This document shows positions 1-13,000 of a stretch of DNA of 64,000 nt, piece by piece; the first letter of the stretch is position 1; each line of letters opens with the position of its first letter. The stretch spans positions 4,668,796-4,732,795 of the forward strand of contig CM035354.1 of assembly GCA_020137815.1 (NCBI GenBank), read 5' to 3'. This DNA comes from Hormiphora californensis (taxonomy: Eukaryota; Ctenophora; Tentaculata; Cydippida; Pleurobrachiidae). The translations under genes and the position numbers were made by a program. The notes under the pieces are model-generated. The model was not told the DNA's origin and did no database searches. It worked only from the letters and a program-made list of their open reading frames with translations.

Positions 1-270
1 TTGTATATGGGGTGGAGTTGAGATGGTAAAACACACTCAAGATACGACCTAGTAGGGGACACTACTTGTACAATTACACGCCTGCCCAGTTTAATGCAGA
101 CCGTAATACGAGATGAACGATTGCACGATTGGGACTGACTACTGGCATAGTGTCCCCTACTTTAGCTACGAAACACGAATTGTCTCAAGGTGGTATGAAA
201 CATAAGAATGTCAATGTCACTCGAACACACACGCACATGAATCATATTGATCTGGTCCCGCACAAAACAT

Positions 271-356
<86 letters not shown>

Positions 357-362
357 TCTCTT

Positions 363-424
<62 letters not shown>

Positions 425-515
425 TCTGAGTCCCTGCTCATTTCAATTTCATTTCTCTAAATTTCTCCAAAAACATAATACTTGATTACACAAAACACTA
501 AATATCCCCGAAACA
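1..515. other. Left edge, no gene seen; CT microsatellite
   Basis: This stretch lies downstream of the DNAJC13 stop. From about 278 to 427 it is almost pure CT dinucleotide repeat with a few interruptions. The open frames here are only translated CT repeat. I see no exon, RNA gene or clear polyadenylation signal. Confidence 0.7.
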
Positions 516-3500
516 TTATAAATCGAGTCTCTTCCTTCGGCCCTCGTTAACCGATGAGTTAAGGGGAGGTGGGGTATCGGGTGAGATATTGGCTGGCCCG
601 GCTGTCAGGTATCCTGCAGCTCCAACTGGCCCAGTGAGGTATCCTGCCGTCTTAGTATCCTGGGGGAGGGAGGATGGGGTTAGGGAAACCATCATTTTCA
701 ATATAATTTCCATGTCATTGGAACAGCCTTGGTATTTCAGCTATCCCTTCCCGCGTGTAGGACCGGAGAGGGGCCTCTGAGGGGTCGTTACACCACCAAT
801 TGCAATATGTAACAACCAGGTCACGGAAACATTTCTCCTGGACCATGGTTAGGGAAAACATTTCCTGGTCGCTGTAATAATAAAATAAACACATCATGAG
901 ACAATCAGATTCTAGACCAATAAAATTACCTCCAAGAAAAGGTCGTGTTTCTGATCCTTGTAGCTGGCCCATACTGGACTGTTGGCCAGTTTAGCTTGTA
1001 CCTTATCTCCACTCATCACATCCATTTGCATTGCTTTCAGGGCTATAACCACCTGAAATGAAACAACTTGTTGAGGGTGGGAGATAACCACGTTGTCCAG
1101 AGTTCCCTGACGTTACTAAGCACACTGTCGGGCGGCCCCTCGCTTCAGCGAGGAAATGATTCTTGGCAGAATGTATTTTACCTGTGCTTTGGCTGACGCG
1201 GGTGTATGGAAGTCGTCCTCCAGTAGACTCAGCAAATACCCAACTAGGTCCACCTGCAGTGCCTGTGCTACCAGGGTCGGGACATTCTTGGTGAAGGCTT
1301 TATGACACACCTCAGCACCTACTGCCACCGCCTCGTGCCCCCTCTTCATGGCGGTCATAATGTGTTTTACAGAGTCTGTAGTGTTCGCTAGGCACTTTAC
1401 ACAGCTGTCATTGGAGGTGATGGAGACAAGGATCTGGAGTGAGAGCCGCCCACATCCTGCCGGGTTACTCGCCATGAACTGGGGGAGGGAGGAGGGGGTT
1501 ACTAAGATGGTTACTAGCGTGGTTACTAGGATGGTTACTAGGCTGATTACTAGCGTGGTTACTAGGATGGTTACTTGCTGCAGTTTTCTAGAAAAATATA
1601 CATCAATGTCCAATCCAGACCCTCTTTCCTTGATGATGAGGAGCCTTGTTGAGAGGAGTAGTCCCGGGCATGCCATGGCCTACAAGGTTGAGGATTTTGC
1701 TCGATCTGTTTATGGAGACAAGCGTGAAGATGTCGATCATATTGGTATTTTTGAGCTTGTCTCTAATGGTGAGGAGGTCCCTGGTTTCTCCGCCAGTGAT
1801 TTTAACACACGTCAGTTTACCAAACCGGTTTTGAGTACCCTGTTGGAGTCTGCCTGCAGCTTGCTATTCAAGCAGTGCCTTCCTTACTTCATGGAAACTA
1901 GGAAGTTACACGACCAGGTTGCTAAGTTGGAGAAGGAAGCAGAAGAAGAAGAGAAGAGTTCAGTTCCCGCCACCTCCACCAGTGCCTTACAGCTGAGTGA
2001 AGAGCTGAATGCTGCCCAGAGGAAGATCATCGCCCTCCAGGAGCAAGTGATTGCGCTGAAGGATGATGTCAGATTGGCTGAGTCCAGTGCAGTCACCAAG
2101 ACAGTAGAGAGAGATATGAAGAGCTTTTCTACTGTTCTCTCTCAGAATTGTGCAGTAGCAATGGCACCAAGGAGGATCCAACAAGCTGTGAGGAAAGCTA
2201 CATCAAGCTCTGTTCCCGAGGACAGGTCCTGTAACCTGATGATATTTGGGTTGCCAGAGGAGTCATCGAAGGAGACTGTTCAGACCTCTGTCAAAGGAGT
2301 TTTGGACCAGTTGAATGAGAAGCCAGTTCTGGACAAGTGTGGCAGAGTTGGTAGTCCGACAGCTGGGAAGGTGAGGCCTGTCAGAGTAACCCTCAAATCG
2401 AGGGAAACTCTGATCGCTATTCTGAGGAAGGCGAAGGAACTAAAGGGTTCTACAAAATACTGCAAGGTGTTTCTAGAGCCTGATAGGACCCCCGAGGAAA
2501 GATTGGAAAGGAGAAGAACTCTACAGACTCTGAGTGATTTGAGAGTGTCACATCCTGAGGGACGTTACGTGATAAGACGTGGAGTGATTAAGTGTGTGTA
2601 GAACTCCGGGTGTTGCCTGTTATAGCGGGATTTTCCTGCGTTGGCAAAGCCCTTGATTGGGTGTGTGTAAATATTTGATTTTCATTGTTTTCCGAACCCT
2701 TTCTAAATTGTACCCCGATAAAAAAAAGGTAGTTACTAAGATGGTTACTAAGGTAGTTACTAAGGTGGTTACTAGTGTGGTTACTAGGCTGATTACTAGC
2801 GTGGTTACTAGGCTAATAAGGTGGTAACTAGGATGGTCACTAGGATGGTTACTAATGTGGTTACTAAGGTGGTTACTAGGTAGACGAATACCTGTATAAG
2901 TTTAGGAAGGTGTCCAAGAGATGGAACCTGTTCCGACAGTATCGGTTGAGAGGTCAAAAGAGCGACTAAAGCAGCAGCAACAGTTTCAGCTGTCTCCCCG
3001 CCACTCTTGTGTTCCATGACCGTCTCAAACAGGGCAGACATGAACTCCCGCGGTTTTCTAACCGACCAACTGGGCTGTCTGATAAAGTGCTTGATAAAGA
3101 CACCCCCCACCACCAGTTCTCCAGCCATGTCGCTGTATCGGACATTGAAATCGGAGGGTAACCGCCAGTCAACGTCAATATTCTTCAGCTTAAAGAGATA
3201 GAAAGAATGTTAGATTGTGTGGAGCTAAAACCGAGGAAGAGAGAGTGAATTCTGGGTCTAATATGGCACCAGTTAGAGATTCCAGGCATCAGGCCAGTAC
3301 TAATCACTGAACCCAATAGACGATTAGTAAAGATTGTAAATCACCTGGTCCTTGTAATGGAAGGTCATCATTTTCTGGACGGTTGCACACAACTTCTCTC
3401 TACTCTCATCACTCCACACTAGTTCTGGATTCTCGTGTGTGTTGTCGAACATGTGGATGGCTGTCTCAGCACTGTCAGAGAGCGCCTCCACAAAGAGGGA

Positions 3501-6500
3501 TGGTAGGAACTTGAGGAGAACTAGGCGGACCTTGGGACCCACCAACTTGTCACTCAACATCTGGGGAATAAGGGGTGGTTAGTGGTTACCATGGTAACAC
3601 TCCTAACAAATAGTTACCATGGTTACAGTACTCTCAACTAATGTACCTTTGACAGAAGAAGGGCGGTATCTTCCCGTATCTCTGGTGTTGAAGAGTTACA
3701 GAAGAGATGGAGAAGGTAAATCAGGGCACCCTTAACCAGCACTTCCTTGATGACTGTGGTGTTCGAAACTAGCGCGTGCAACACCTGTAGTTAAGGGTGG
3801 TCATTTACACAATTCTGTAATGTGGTTATTGTGTGGCGCTATGTGATGGTTCGGTAGATCAAAGTGGTTATTGCAACGGGATTGCAACCCTGCACGAGTA
3901 TGAATTGTTATCAGTTATGTTCTGTGAAAGGGTCGAGCAATGATGGAGAGATTGTGTGTCTGTGTGTGTGACTGAATATCAGTTGTGTCACATTACCTGG
4001 AGAACTGAGGAGCGAGATCCAGGTACCAACATAAACATAACCAACAGAGATCCCATCACCTGAAATATACATGTCATACACCGTGTGTCATGTGACCACG
4101 TACCTTTGCCAGTGGGCCGCTAGACAGAAACCACGTACCTTTGCCTGTGCGCCGCTAGACAGAAACCACGTACCTTTGCCTGTGCGATACTAGACAGAAA
4201 CCACGTACCTTTGCCTGTGCGCCGCTAGACAGAAACCACGTACCTTTGCCTGTGCGATACTAGACAGAAACCACGTACCTTTGCCTGTGCGCCGCTAGAC
4301 AGAAACCACGTACCTTTGCCTGTGCGATACTAGACAGAAACCACGTACCTTTGCCAGTGGGCCGCTAGACAGAAACCACGTACCCTTGCCTGTGCGCCGC
4401 TAGACAGAAACCACGTACCTTTGCCTGTGCGCCGCTAGACAGAAACCACGTACCTTTGCCTTTGCGGCGCTAGACAGAAACCACGTACCTTTGCCTGTGT
4501 GCCGCTAGACAGAAACCACGTACCTTTGCCTGTGCGCCGCTAGACAGAAACCACGTACTTTCGCCTGTGCGCCGCTAGACAGAAACCACGTACCTTTGCC
4601 TGTGCGCCGCTAGACAGAAACCACGTACCTTTGCCTGTGCGCCGCTAGACAGAAACCACGTACCTTACGCTCCAGTTGCAGATTGGAGGCTGGCGCCAGT
4701 TTCTGGCGCCAGCCTCCAATCTGCAACTGGCGCAAGCTGGGAGAGTCCCTGTGCGCACGAAATCTTCGTTGACTAGCAGGGTTTTCGATGTGATTTGCAT
4801 CTAGAGTGGCGCGTGCGGCAGTGTCAGCAGTGTCAGCAGGGGCCTGCACCATTGTACATTGTAACTAACTTCGGTCGCAAAATCTCTAACTGGACCATTT
4901 GCCTGTGCGCCGCTAGACAGAAACCACGTACCTTTGCCTGTGCGCCAAAAGACAGAAACCACGTACCTTTGCCTGTGCGCCGCTAGACAGAAACCACGTA
5001 CCTTTGCCTGTGCGCCGCTAGACAGAAACCACGTACCTTTGCCTGTGCGCCGCTAGACAGAAACCACTTACCTTTGCCTGTGTGCCGATAGACAGAAACC
5101 ACGTACCTTTGCCTGTGTGCCGCTAGACAGAAACCACGTACCTTTGCCTGTGCAATGCTCTCCACGCACTGTTGATTCCTTGTAACCAGGACCAGGACAT
5201 CAAGGGCTAGTAACTGTATCCCTTCATCATTCATCTTTAACAAGGCAAACAGGAGTTTGAAATACCCGCAACACGTGCCCTCATATCCTGGATTGTGGTT
5301 CATACAGTTCTTGAGGGCTGATAGGGCGGCATTACTCCGAGACATCCGCTGTAGCTGCTCTGAGGTTATCTGCGAGGAAGATAGAGTGAGGGAGATAGAG
5401 GGAGGGCGATAGAGGGAAATAGATGGGAGAGGAAGATAGAGGGAGGAAGATAGAGGAAGATAGAGGGAGATAGAGGGAGGGAGATAGAGGAAGATAGCTA
5501 TCAGGGAGGGAGGGAGGGAGATAGATTGGAGATGGGAGAGGAAGATAGAGGGAGATAGAGGGAGGGACTAGGGAGGTAGAGGGAGATAGAGGGAGGAAGA
5601 TAGATGGAGATAGAGGGAGGAAGATAGAGGGATATAGTGGGAGGGAGATCGTCTTCCCATCCATAGATAGCCATCTGGCATCTTAGTTAAGTGATTAATA
5701 TTTTAGTGATCTGACATCCGATTAGTACTCCTTTGTTTATCGGTGAAGTGAATTGAGTTACACGAACGAAGAAAAAGACATTTTATTTTTTGTTTAGAAT
5801 TAAACATTTTGAATTGAAATTATAATTAGGATCTTCTCTACTAGTCTATCCACTATGTTCAATGTTCATGCTCTTCTACGCAGAGAATAGGGGTTGACTG
5901 CATCAAAAATTCCACTCCACCATCTAGCAGTTTAGCCACTTTACCATCTAGCAGTTTAGCCACTCCACCATCTAGCAGTTTAGCCACTCCACCATCTAGC
6001 AGTTTAGCCACTCCACCATCTAGCAGTTTAGCCACTCCACCATCTAGCAGTTTAGCCACTCCACCTTCTAGCAGTTTAGCCACTCCACCTTCTAGCAGTT
6101 TAGCCACTCCACCATCTAGCAGTTTAGCCACTCCACCTTCTAGCAGTTTAGCCACTCCACCTTCTAGCAGTTTAGCCACTCCACCTTCTAGCAGTTTAGC
6201 CACTCCACCATCTAGCAGTTTAGCCACTCCACCATCTAGTAGTTTAGCCACTCCACCATCTAGCAGTGTAGATACATAGCATCAGAATTTGAGGGGACAT
6301 GATCATCAGCCAGTGTGAATTCACACTCGGAGAGGTTTTGGTAATATCCAGGACACCAGAAGTAAGAGAGGACAACGCTGATCTCATGCTCGAGGAGGTA
6401 CCCACAGGACAACTTAATGTTGGCGTTATCCTGGATCTGGCCAGTTCTCCGGTAAACGGGATACCTGTTCTTGTACCCAGTCATGTAGCACATAGAGGAT

Positions 6501-8280
6501 CGGGTGTAGGAGCTTCCAGTGTAGGGGACCAATCCAAACCTATATTCTCCTGTTCTCTTGTTTTCAAGAAACACCACGACAGAACCATATCGACCACCAA
6601 CCCTCGCATCCCTCTCATCGTGATGTCCAGCCTCGTTGTAAGCCATGGTCAGGTTAGTGAGCACCCACTCTGGACCCCTATCATTGGTACAGGACAGCCA
6701 CAGAGCATCGTCAGCATCACAATCTCCGCTGGCAACGGATGCAGAACAAGCTCCAAGTTCTGTCGAGTTAGCGGTACAGTTGAGATCTTCCGCGATCACA
6801 GATATATCCCGATCTCGCATTGTGTCACAGTCGAGCTTGTCACTGCTGTTAACGTTCTTGGCGGCGTTGTAATCCACCAAATAGTCGTATCCAGCCTCGT
6901 GACAGAGAAGCGTGGCAGTCCTTGCGTCTACTCCGTCAGCACAGACTAGACCGCTGGTCTGGGTGCCATTCAGCACGACAGTACCGTTAGAAGATATGGC
7001 ACCGTTCACCTTCTGCAACTCAACATCCATGCCTTGTAAATCCATCCCATCATCCTCCGTACTACAATGGAGCACTAATCCCTCACTGTAAGAGCAGTCG
7101 TGGTGGCCAATGGGGTTGTAGGTACAGTTATGCAGTTCTCGGGCACCAGGGATGCACTGCAAGTTATCCAAAGCGAACACCATGCCAAATCGATCCCTCC
7201 AACTGTTATAAGATATTCGATTATAGGAAAGCCCATTGTTCGACCATGATACCATGCTATTGAATCCAGCCGCTCGGCAGAGAAAATCGGCAGTGTTGTC
7301 ATTCATTCTATCGTCACATACCATTCCTGCTGTAAGGGTACCATTATCTTCTTGGACCCATACAATCAGAGTCCCCCACGAGACTCCAATTTGATCCTCT
7401 GAGTCAGTTAGTGTAGCATATGATATGTATGTATACGCGTGGGCGTGTCCTCCAAGGAGAAGAAGTGCTGCCGTAGTAGTCAGTAGTTGAGTGAACATGG
7501 CTTCAATCGTTCCGGTAAATTAAACTAGCTTTGCAGTGACCTTTTATACTGCTAATAGGACGGTATAACGCTCTTCTCTCACCCGTGTGAGTGCCATCTG
7601 TTGGATGGAAATTCTTTGTTGTTCGGGACATGTGGACTAACGCAGCTTATCGTTAATAGAGCCGATGGGAGATGCCTCCTCACTAAACTATTTATCTGCC
7701 CTCTACTGGATGCAAGACTCAAACAAAGATTGATCTTTTCTCTATAGCATGTAAAACAAAAGGCCGGCACCATGAAAAACTAACTTCACAAAAGGTCATC
7801 ACCTGATATGCCCTTCCCTCTAGTCGAGCCCTTTGTTTTTATAGTAGTGCAGGTGATCACGTTGCTCACTCACATATTCATAAAGGACTCCCAGCATGCT
7901 GCAGCAGCTCTATAATATACGTGGATTATACGAGTTGGAGTATAGATGAGCTATTCGACTATAAGCTATTCGACTATAATAGTGGTGCTATTGATCAGCT
8001 GATGATCATACGAGTAGCTCCGAAATTATCATACTACATGATTGTAACCTCACACAGATCTCCTTTGACTCGGTTCGGAGGGGGCAGTATTTCGGAAGAC
8101 AATTTGGAGAGTGAAATATATTGGGGGAGTAGAGATATAGGCGGTGTCTACTGCCCAGTCAATTTTTCTTAGTTTTTAGTCACTAGATCACTCACCTGGC
8201 TTCCATTTCCCATGCTTAGAGCGGAGTGAAGGTATTGTGCTTGATCTCCCAAGAAACTTAACAAATCCTGAAAATTTTAT

Positions 8281-8353
<73 letters not shown>

Positions 8354-9960
8354 GTACCACACAGAATTGTTTGGCATCGTTAAGTTGGTATGACGGTTGC
8401 TCGTTGTAAACACGAACAAAGATCTCCCCAAGAATCAACTCATCCTTGTGGGCAGAGAATACAAAACCGATGTCTCCAAATGCATCGTTCTGAAAACAAT
8501 GAGTTTAGTTAAAAGTAATCCATGTGGTTGCCATGGTAACTACACCTGTTGCTATGGTAACTCACCCATTGCCATGGTAACACCCGTTGCCATGGTAACT
8601 ACACCGACACGTGTTGCTATGGTAACTACACCGACACGCGTTGCCATGGTAACTACACCCGTTGCCATGGTAACACCCGTTGCCATGGTAACTACACCCA
8701 TTGCCATGGTACCTTCACCCGTTGCCATGGTAACTACACCGACACGCGTTGCCATGGTAACTACACCGACACGCGTTGCCATGGTAACTACACCGATCTC
8801 CATGGTACCTACACCCGTTGCCATGGTACCTACACCGATCTCCATGGTAACTACACCGATCTCCATGGTAACTAAACCGATCTCCATGGTAACTACACCG
8901 ATCTCCATGGTAACCCACCTGATTACGTGACTCGGATTGTTCTTCCAGGTACTTGAGGAGTTCGCCTCTTGTTGAGACATCCCAAACAAAATAAGGGTTT
9001 TCCACATTACTGAGGGTGGTTATGAGGTTATTAGGTTCTGGAGACTAGTAGGGATTGGTTTGACTTTTGCCATCTTTATTCTATTGGTTCAGTTTATAAT
9101 ACAAGGTGGAGATACTACAAAGGATATGTCACCTGTTCAGTAGTTTAAGGATCTGTTTCGCATCAGGATCAGTCATTAGCCCCGCTATGTATGGCGTCAG
9201 CAGGCACTGAAGGACTTTCCGTACAGCGGGGTTCTCGGGTGTATCCCCCATATAGCCGCCCAGCCGTGATATAGCGTATATGGCCTGTTTTGCCACTTTG
9301 TTGCTCATAGCCTGCTGGTTGGAATCCTCCGACACTTCCACTCCTCCTTCCTAGGGGCGGGGTGATGGTAGGTTGCAAGAACCGACCGAAACAAGTAAAC
9401 AACCAATCAGAACTCGTTATTTAGGTCACGTGACTGGTTATCAGCCAATCAGGGACCAGTATTTCCTGATTCGGTCGGTTCCTGGTTGGTTGGTGAGAGC
9501 GGTTGGTACTATTGCAGCCTTCCTAGGGGCTGACGGTTCACCAAGAAAGGCTGTATGGGGTGGTGATGGAACCTATATTATATGCGCTCAGGTGGATATG
9601 GTGTGGTGATATGATACACTAAATCACTATAATCACTATAATCACTATGAGGGGTCATGTGGCCTGATCTATGGAACCCTCACAAACTGTATGTTATAGT
9701 GTGAGTCACACATACCTCCAAAGTATAATCATAGTTAAAGAGATGGGGTAACATGGTCCAGAGGACACCGTTCTTCAGTAACTGCGTCTGGAGGATGAGG
9801 TCCACCGCAAAGTTGAGGGTGGCGTCAATACAGGCGTCCACCAACTCAGGGAGATGGGAGTACCTCATCAGCCGGCAAACCTCTCCAACTACCCTCGGCA
9901 TTTCACTGATCTAAAGGAGGTGTATGTGTGAAGGGAGTGAGGGGGGAGAGATGGAGAGAT

Positions 9961-10046
<86 letters not shown>

Positions 10047-13000
10047 TGTGTGTGTGTAGGAAAGAAGAAGAAAGATAGAGAAAGAAGAGGGACACATAAA
10101 ATGATGAAGACAGAATATATCCCTACCTTGGCTCGAGCGGCCTCGAATGCAGCACTCTCACTAAAGCACCGTATAATGTGGGTGCAGACCCTGACGGGCA
10201 TGTCCCCGGGTTTGCTACCAATTCCAAGAACAGTGGAGCACCGTTCCATGGCAGTTGCCAGGGTTTCCAATCCATCATCCCTTCTTAACTCCTCTGAAAA
10301 CACACAGTGATAGTAGTACGTGGTAATAGTACGTTATCATACAGTGGTAATAAACAATGGCTCAATATATAATGTTGCTGTAGACTTCATCGCAGGTGGT
10401 TTATTCAACTCTAACTACAGTTATGTTATAACGTAATAGCTATAGATGTACATAGATACCTATAAAGTAGTTCGTGGATATCAATGTAAACATACAGATT
10501 AAAAGTACTCAACAATAGGGTTGCTGTAACTTCAATGAACAAGTGTTTCACACTCACAGTTAGACTGATCAGCTTACTAAAGTTACGCTACACTATCGTC
10601 TACAATGATACTAATACAGTACTATGAGTTAACTAGAGGTTAAAATACGTTACTATCAAATTTAATTCTAGGATCAGACATCAGGGATCAATGGTGGTTG
10701 CAGTACATGAGTAATCAAATAGTAAACACGTAACCAGATGAGGGGGAGTAGCGATGGTAAGAACAGGGCTACCACAGGGAGATGTGTGCGACTGCAAGTA
10801 GGACTCGAGAGGACTTACCTGATCTACTTGTGAGGCATGGGTAACCGGAGTAGTTGTATAGGTGGAGAACCTGGGAGGGAGGGAGTGAAGAATTGGGTAC
10901 CCGGCATACTTGTATGGGTGGAGAACCTGGGAGAGAAGGGAGGGGAGATGAGCATGGGGTACCCGGCATATTTGTACGGGTGGAGAACCTGGGAGGGTGG
11001 GAGTGGAGATGATTATATGGGACATGGGGTACCCGGCATACTTGTACGGGTGGAGAACCTGGCAGGGAGGGAGGGAGTGGAGATGAGCATTGGTTTAAAT
11101 AACGGGTAGGAATGAAGATGAGAGCGGGGGAGTACAGAAGGAATAAGGACGAACACTTTGTACAGCCAAGAATGATTGTTTTACCTCGCCATAACGTTTG
11201 AAAAGTATGCTCTGTGTCCGCAGAATAAGGTTTATATGGATGGGATTAGGTCCATTCTGGAATTCCTTATTTTTGGAGCAGAGGAACTCATATGCCTTGT
11301 TAACCGCCTCAAACATTTCCCTTCCATCTGGATTCTTGTCGGGATGGTACCTGGTAGAGATCAATTGTATAGTAACCATGGTAGCTCAAGAAGGTAACCA
11401 TAGTAACTCAAGAATGTAACCATGGTAACTCAAGAATGTAACCATGGTAACTCAAGAAGGTAACCATGGTAACTCAAGAAGGAAACCATGGTAGCTCAAG
11501 AAGGTAACCATGGTAGCTCAAGAAGGTAACCATGGTAGCTGAAAAAGGTAACCCTAGATTATGATCCATGATCTTACTTGGTGGCAAGTTTGAAGTATGC
11601 CTTCCTCACTACTTTCTCTTCAGGCGCATTCTCTCCATCGTCCAACTTCAGACCGAGTGTAGCCAGGGCATCACTTACAGAAATATCACTACCCTTCTTT
11701 TCACACTCCTTCTTCCTGTGCAGGGATGTGTATCTTGTTACCATGGTAACTCTGAAGGGACAAGATAACAGTGATGTTACCATGTCGTTACCATGGTAAC
11801 TCTGAAAGGTAATTATGTTGTTACCATGTTGTTACCATGTGGTTACCATAGTAACACACAACATACCAGTTCTCCAGACAATCCTTGAGCAGTTTGACGG
11901 GCTGGTCAATTGACCAATCAGGGAACTTGTCCTCGTTACACAGGTTCCGTAGGTAGTAGATGGAGCAGAACAATTCTTTATCAAGGGCTTCGTGGCCAAT
12001 AGTGGGTATCGGTATGTACTGAAAAAAAATGGAGGGAGAGTTCATCACCCAAATAAGGACCCAAGGGAGATACCAAATAAGGACCGAAGGGTCACCAAAT
12101 AAGGACCGAATGGAGGGCAGGATGTGTACCTGGTACAGTGCACGTGTGTTGCACATGAGCCTCGGTTTAAAGTCCCCAAGATGTATTGCAATCTTTTGGA
12201 TCATAGTTCGTCTCATCTCACTCGTCCAGATGGCCTCGGGGGTGTCAAATTCTCCCAGGAATATTTCACTGAACTTGGCAGGTCCGTGGTTCTCCAGGAA
12301 ATATATCATCGCCTGTGGGGAGAGGGGAAGATAACAGGAAATATATCATCGCCTGTGGAGAGAGGGGAAGGTAACAGGAAATATATCATCGCCTGTGGAG
12401 AGGTGATTGGGAGTTGAACCTTTTGTTCAACAGAAAGATTGCCTCAATAGAGACCAAATATATCTGTAAACTCACACTGGGGAGTAGAGGTGAGAGGATA
12501 CTATTGACAGCAGTGTCAGCACTGTCACTCTGTCTAAAGGCCTGTCTCAGATGGGTATTCTGAAGGAACGTCGCTATCGGCTTCACATTGCTGCCTGGGG
12601 AGTAAGATATATCAAGTACAGGGAGGATTAGAGCAAACTGAGGGTACATGAAAACCTCGACGAAGTATCTATCGTTTGGAACATTGTCTCTCTCCAGTCT
12701 CCACTGCACACTCTCTATCGATAGAGAGATAGCTATCCCTCCACTGACCTGTGTACATGAGTATGAAGTAGTAGACCCCCGTTTGATAGAGTCTAGGTAG
12801 TGCTGGATTATCTGCCATAATATTGTCTAACAGTATAGCAACTTTCTCTACTATCACCGGATCAAAGGTGAGTAACAGTTGGACAAGGTGTGGCAGACAT
12901 GTCTCTGATAGGACCCTCTTTGACCGGGGAATGGGCCGAATAATACCTGGGGGACGAGGGGAGATGTTTGTTAGAAACACACTGTTTTGTGGATTCTGGG

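Noticed and set aside
129-485. ORFs of Leu-Ser repeats (also near 9900-10097, 50924-51173, 56656-56918)
   Set aside because: They are translations of CT/GA microsatellites with no other coding signal.
4096-5155. Possible CRISPR-like array
   Set aside because: Units are directly tandem with no unique spacers, in an animal intron; it is a minisatellite.
5859-6251. 130-codon ORF of an 8-residue repeat (AKLLDGGV)
   Set aside because: Product of a 24-bp minisatellite downstream of the SRCR stop; open only because 24 is a multiple of 3.
8397-9007. Long ORFs on both strands with MVTTP / MATGV repeats
   Set aside because: Both are the X-box minisatellite; the only real coding part is DNAJC13 exon 23 at 8919-9009.
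10681-11025. 114-codon ORF with [10 protein letters not shown] repeats as a coding exon
   Set aside because: It reads through the acceptor array and leaves the wrong phase at the donor; only the last copy fits exon 20.
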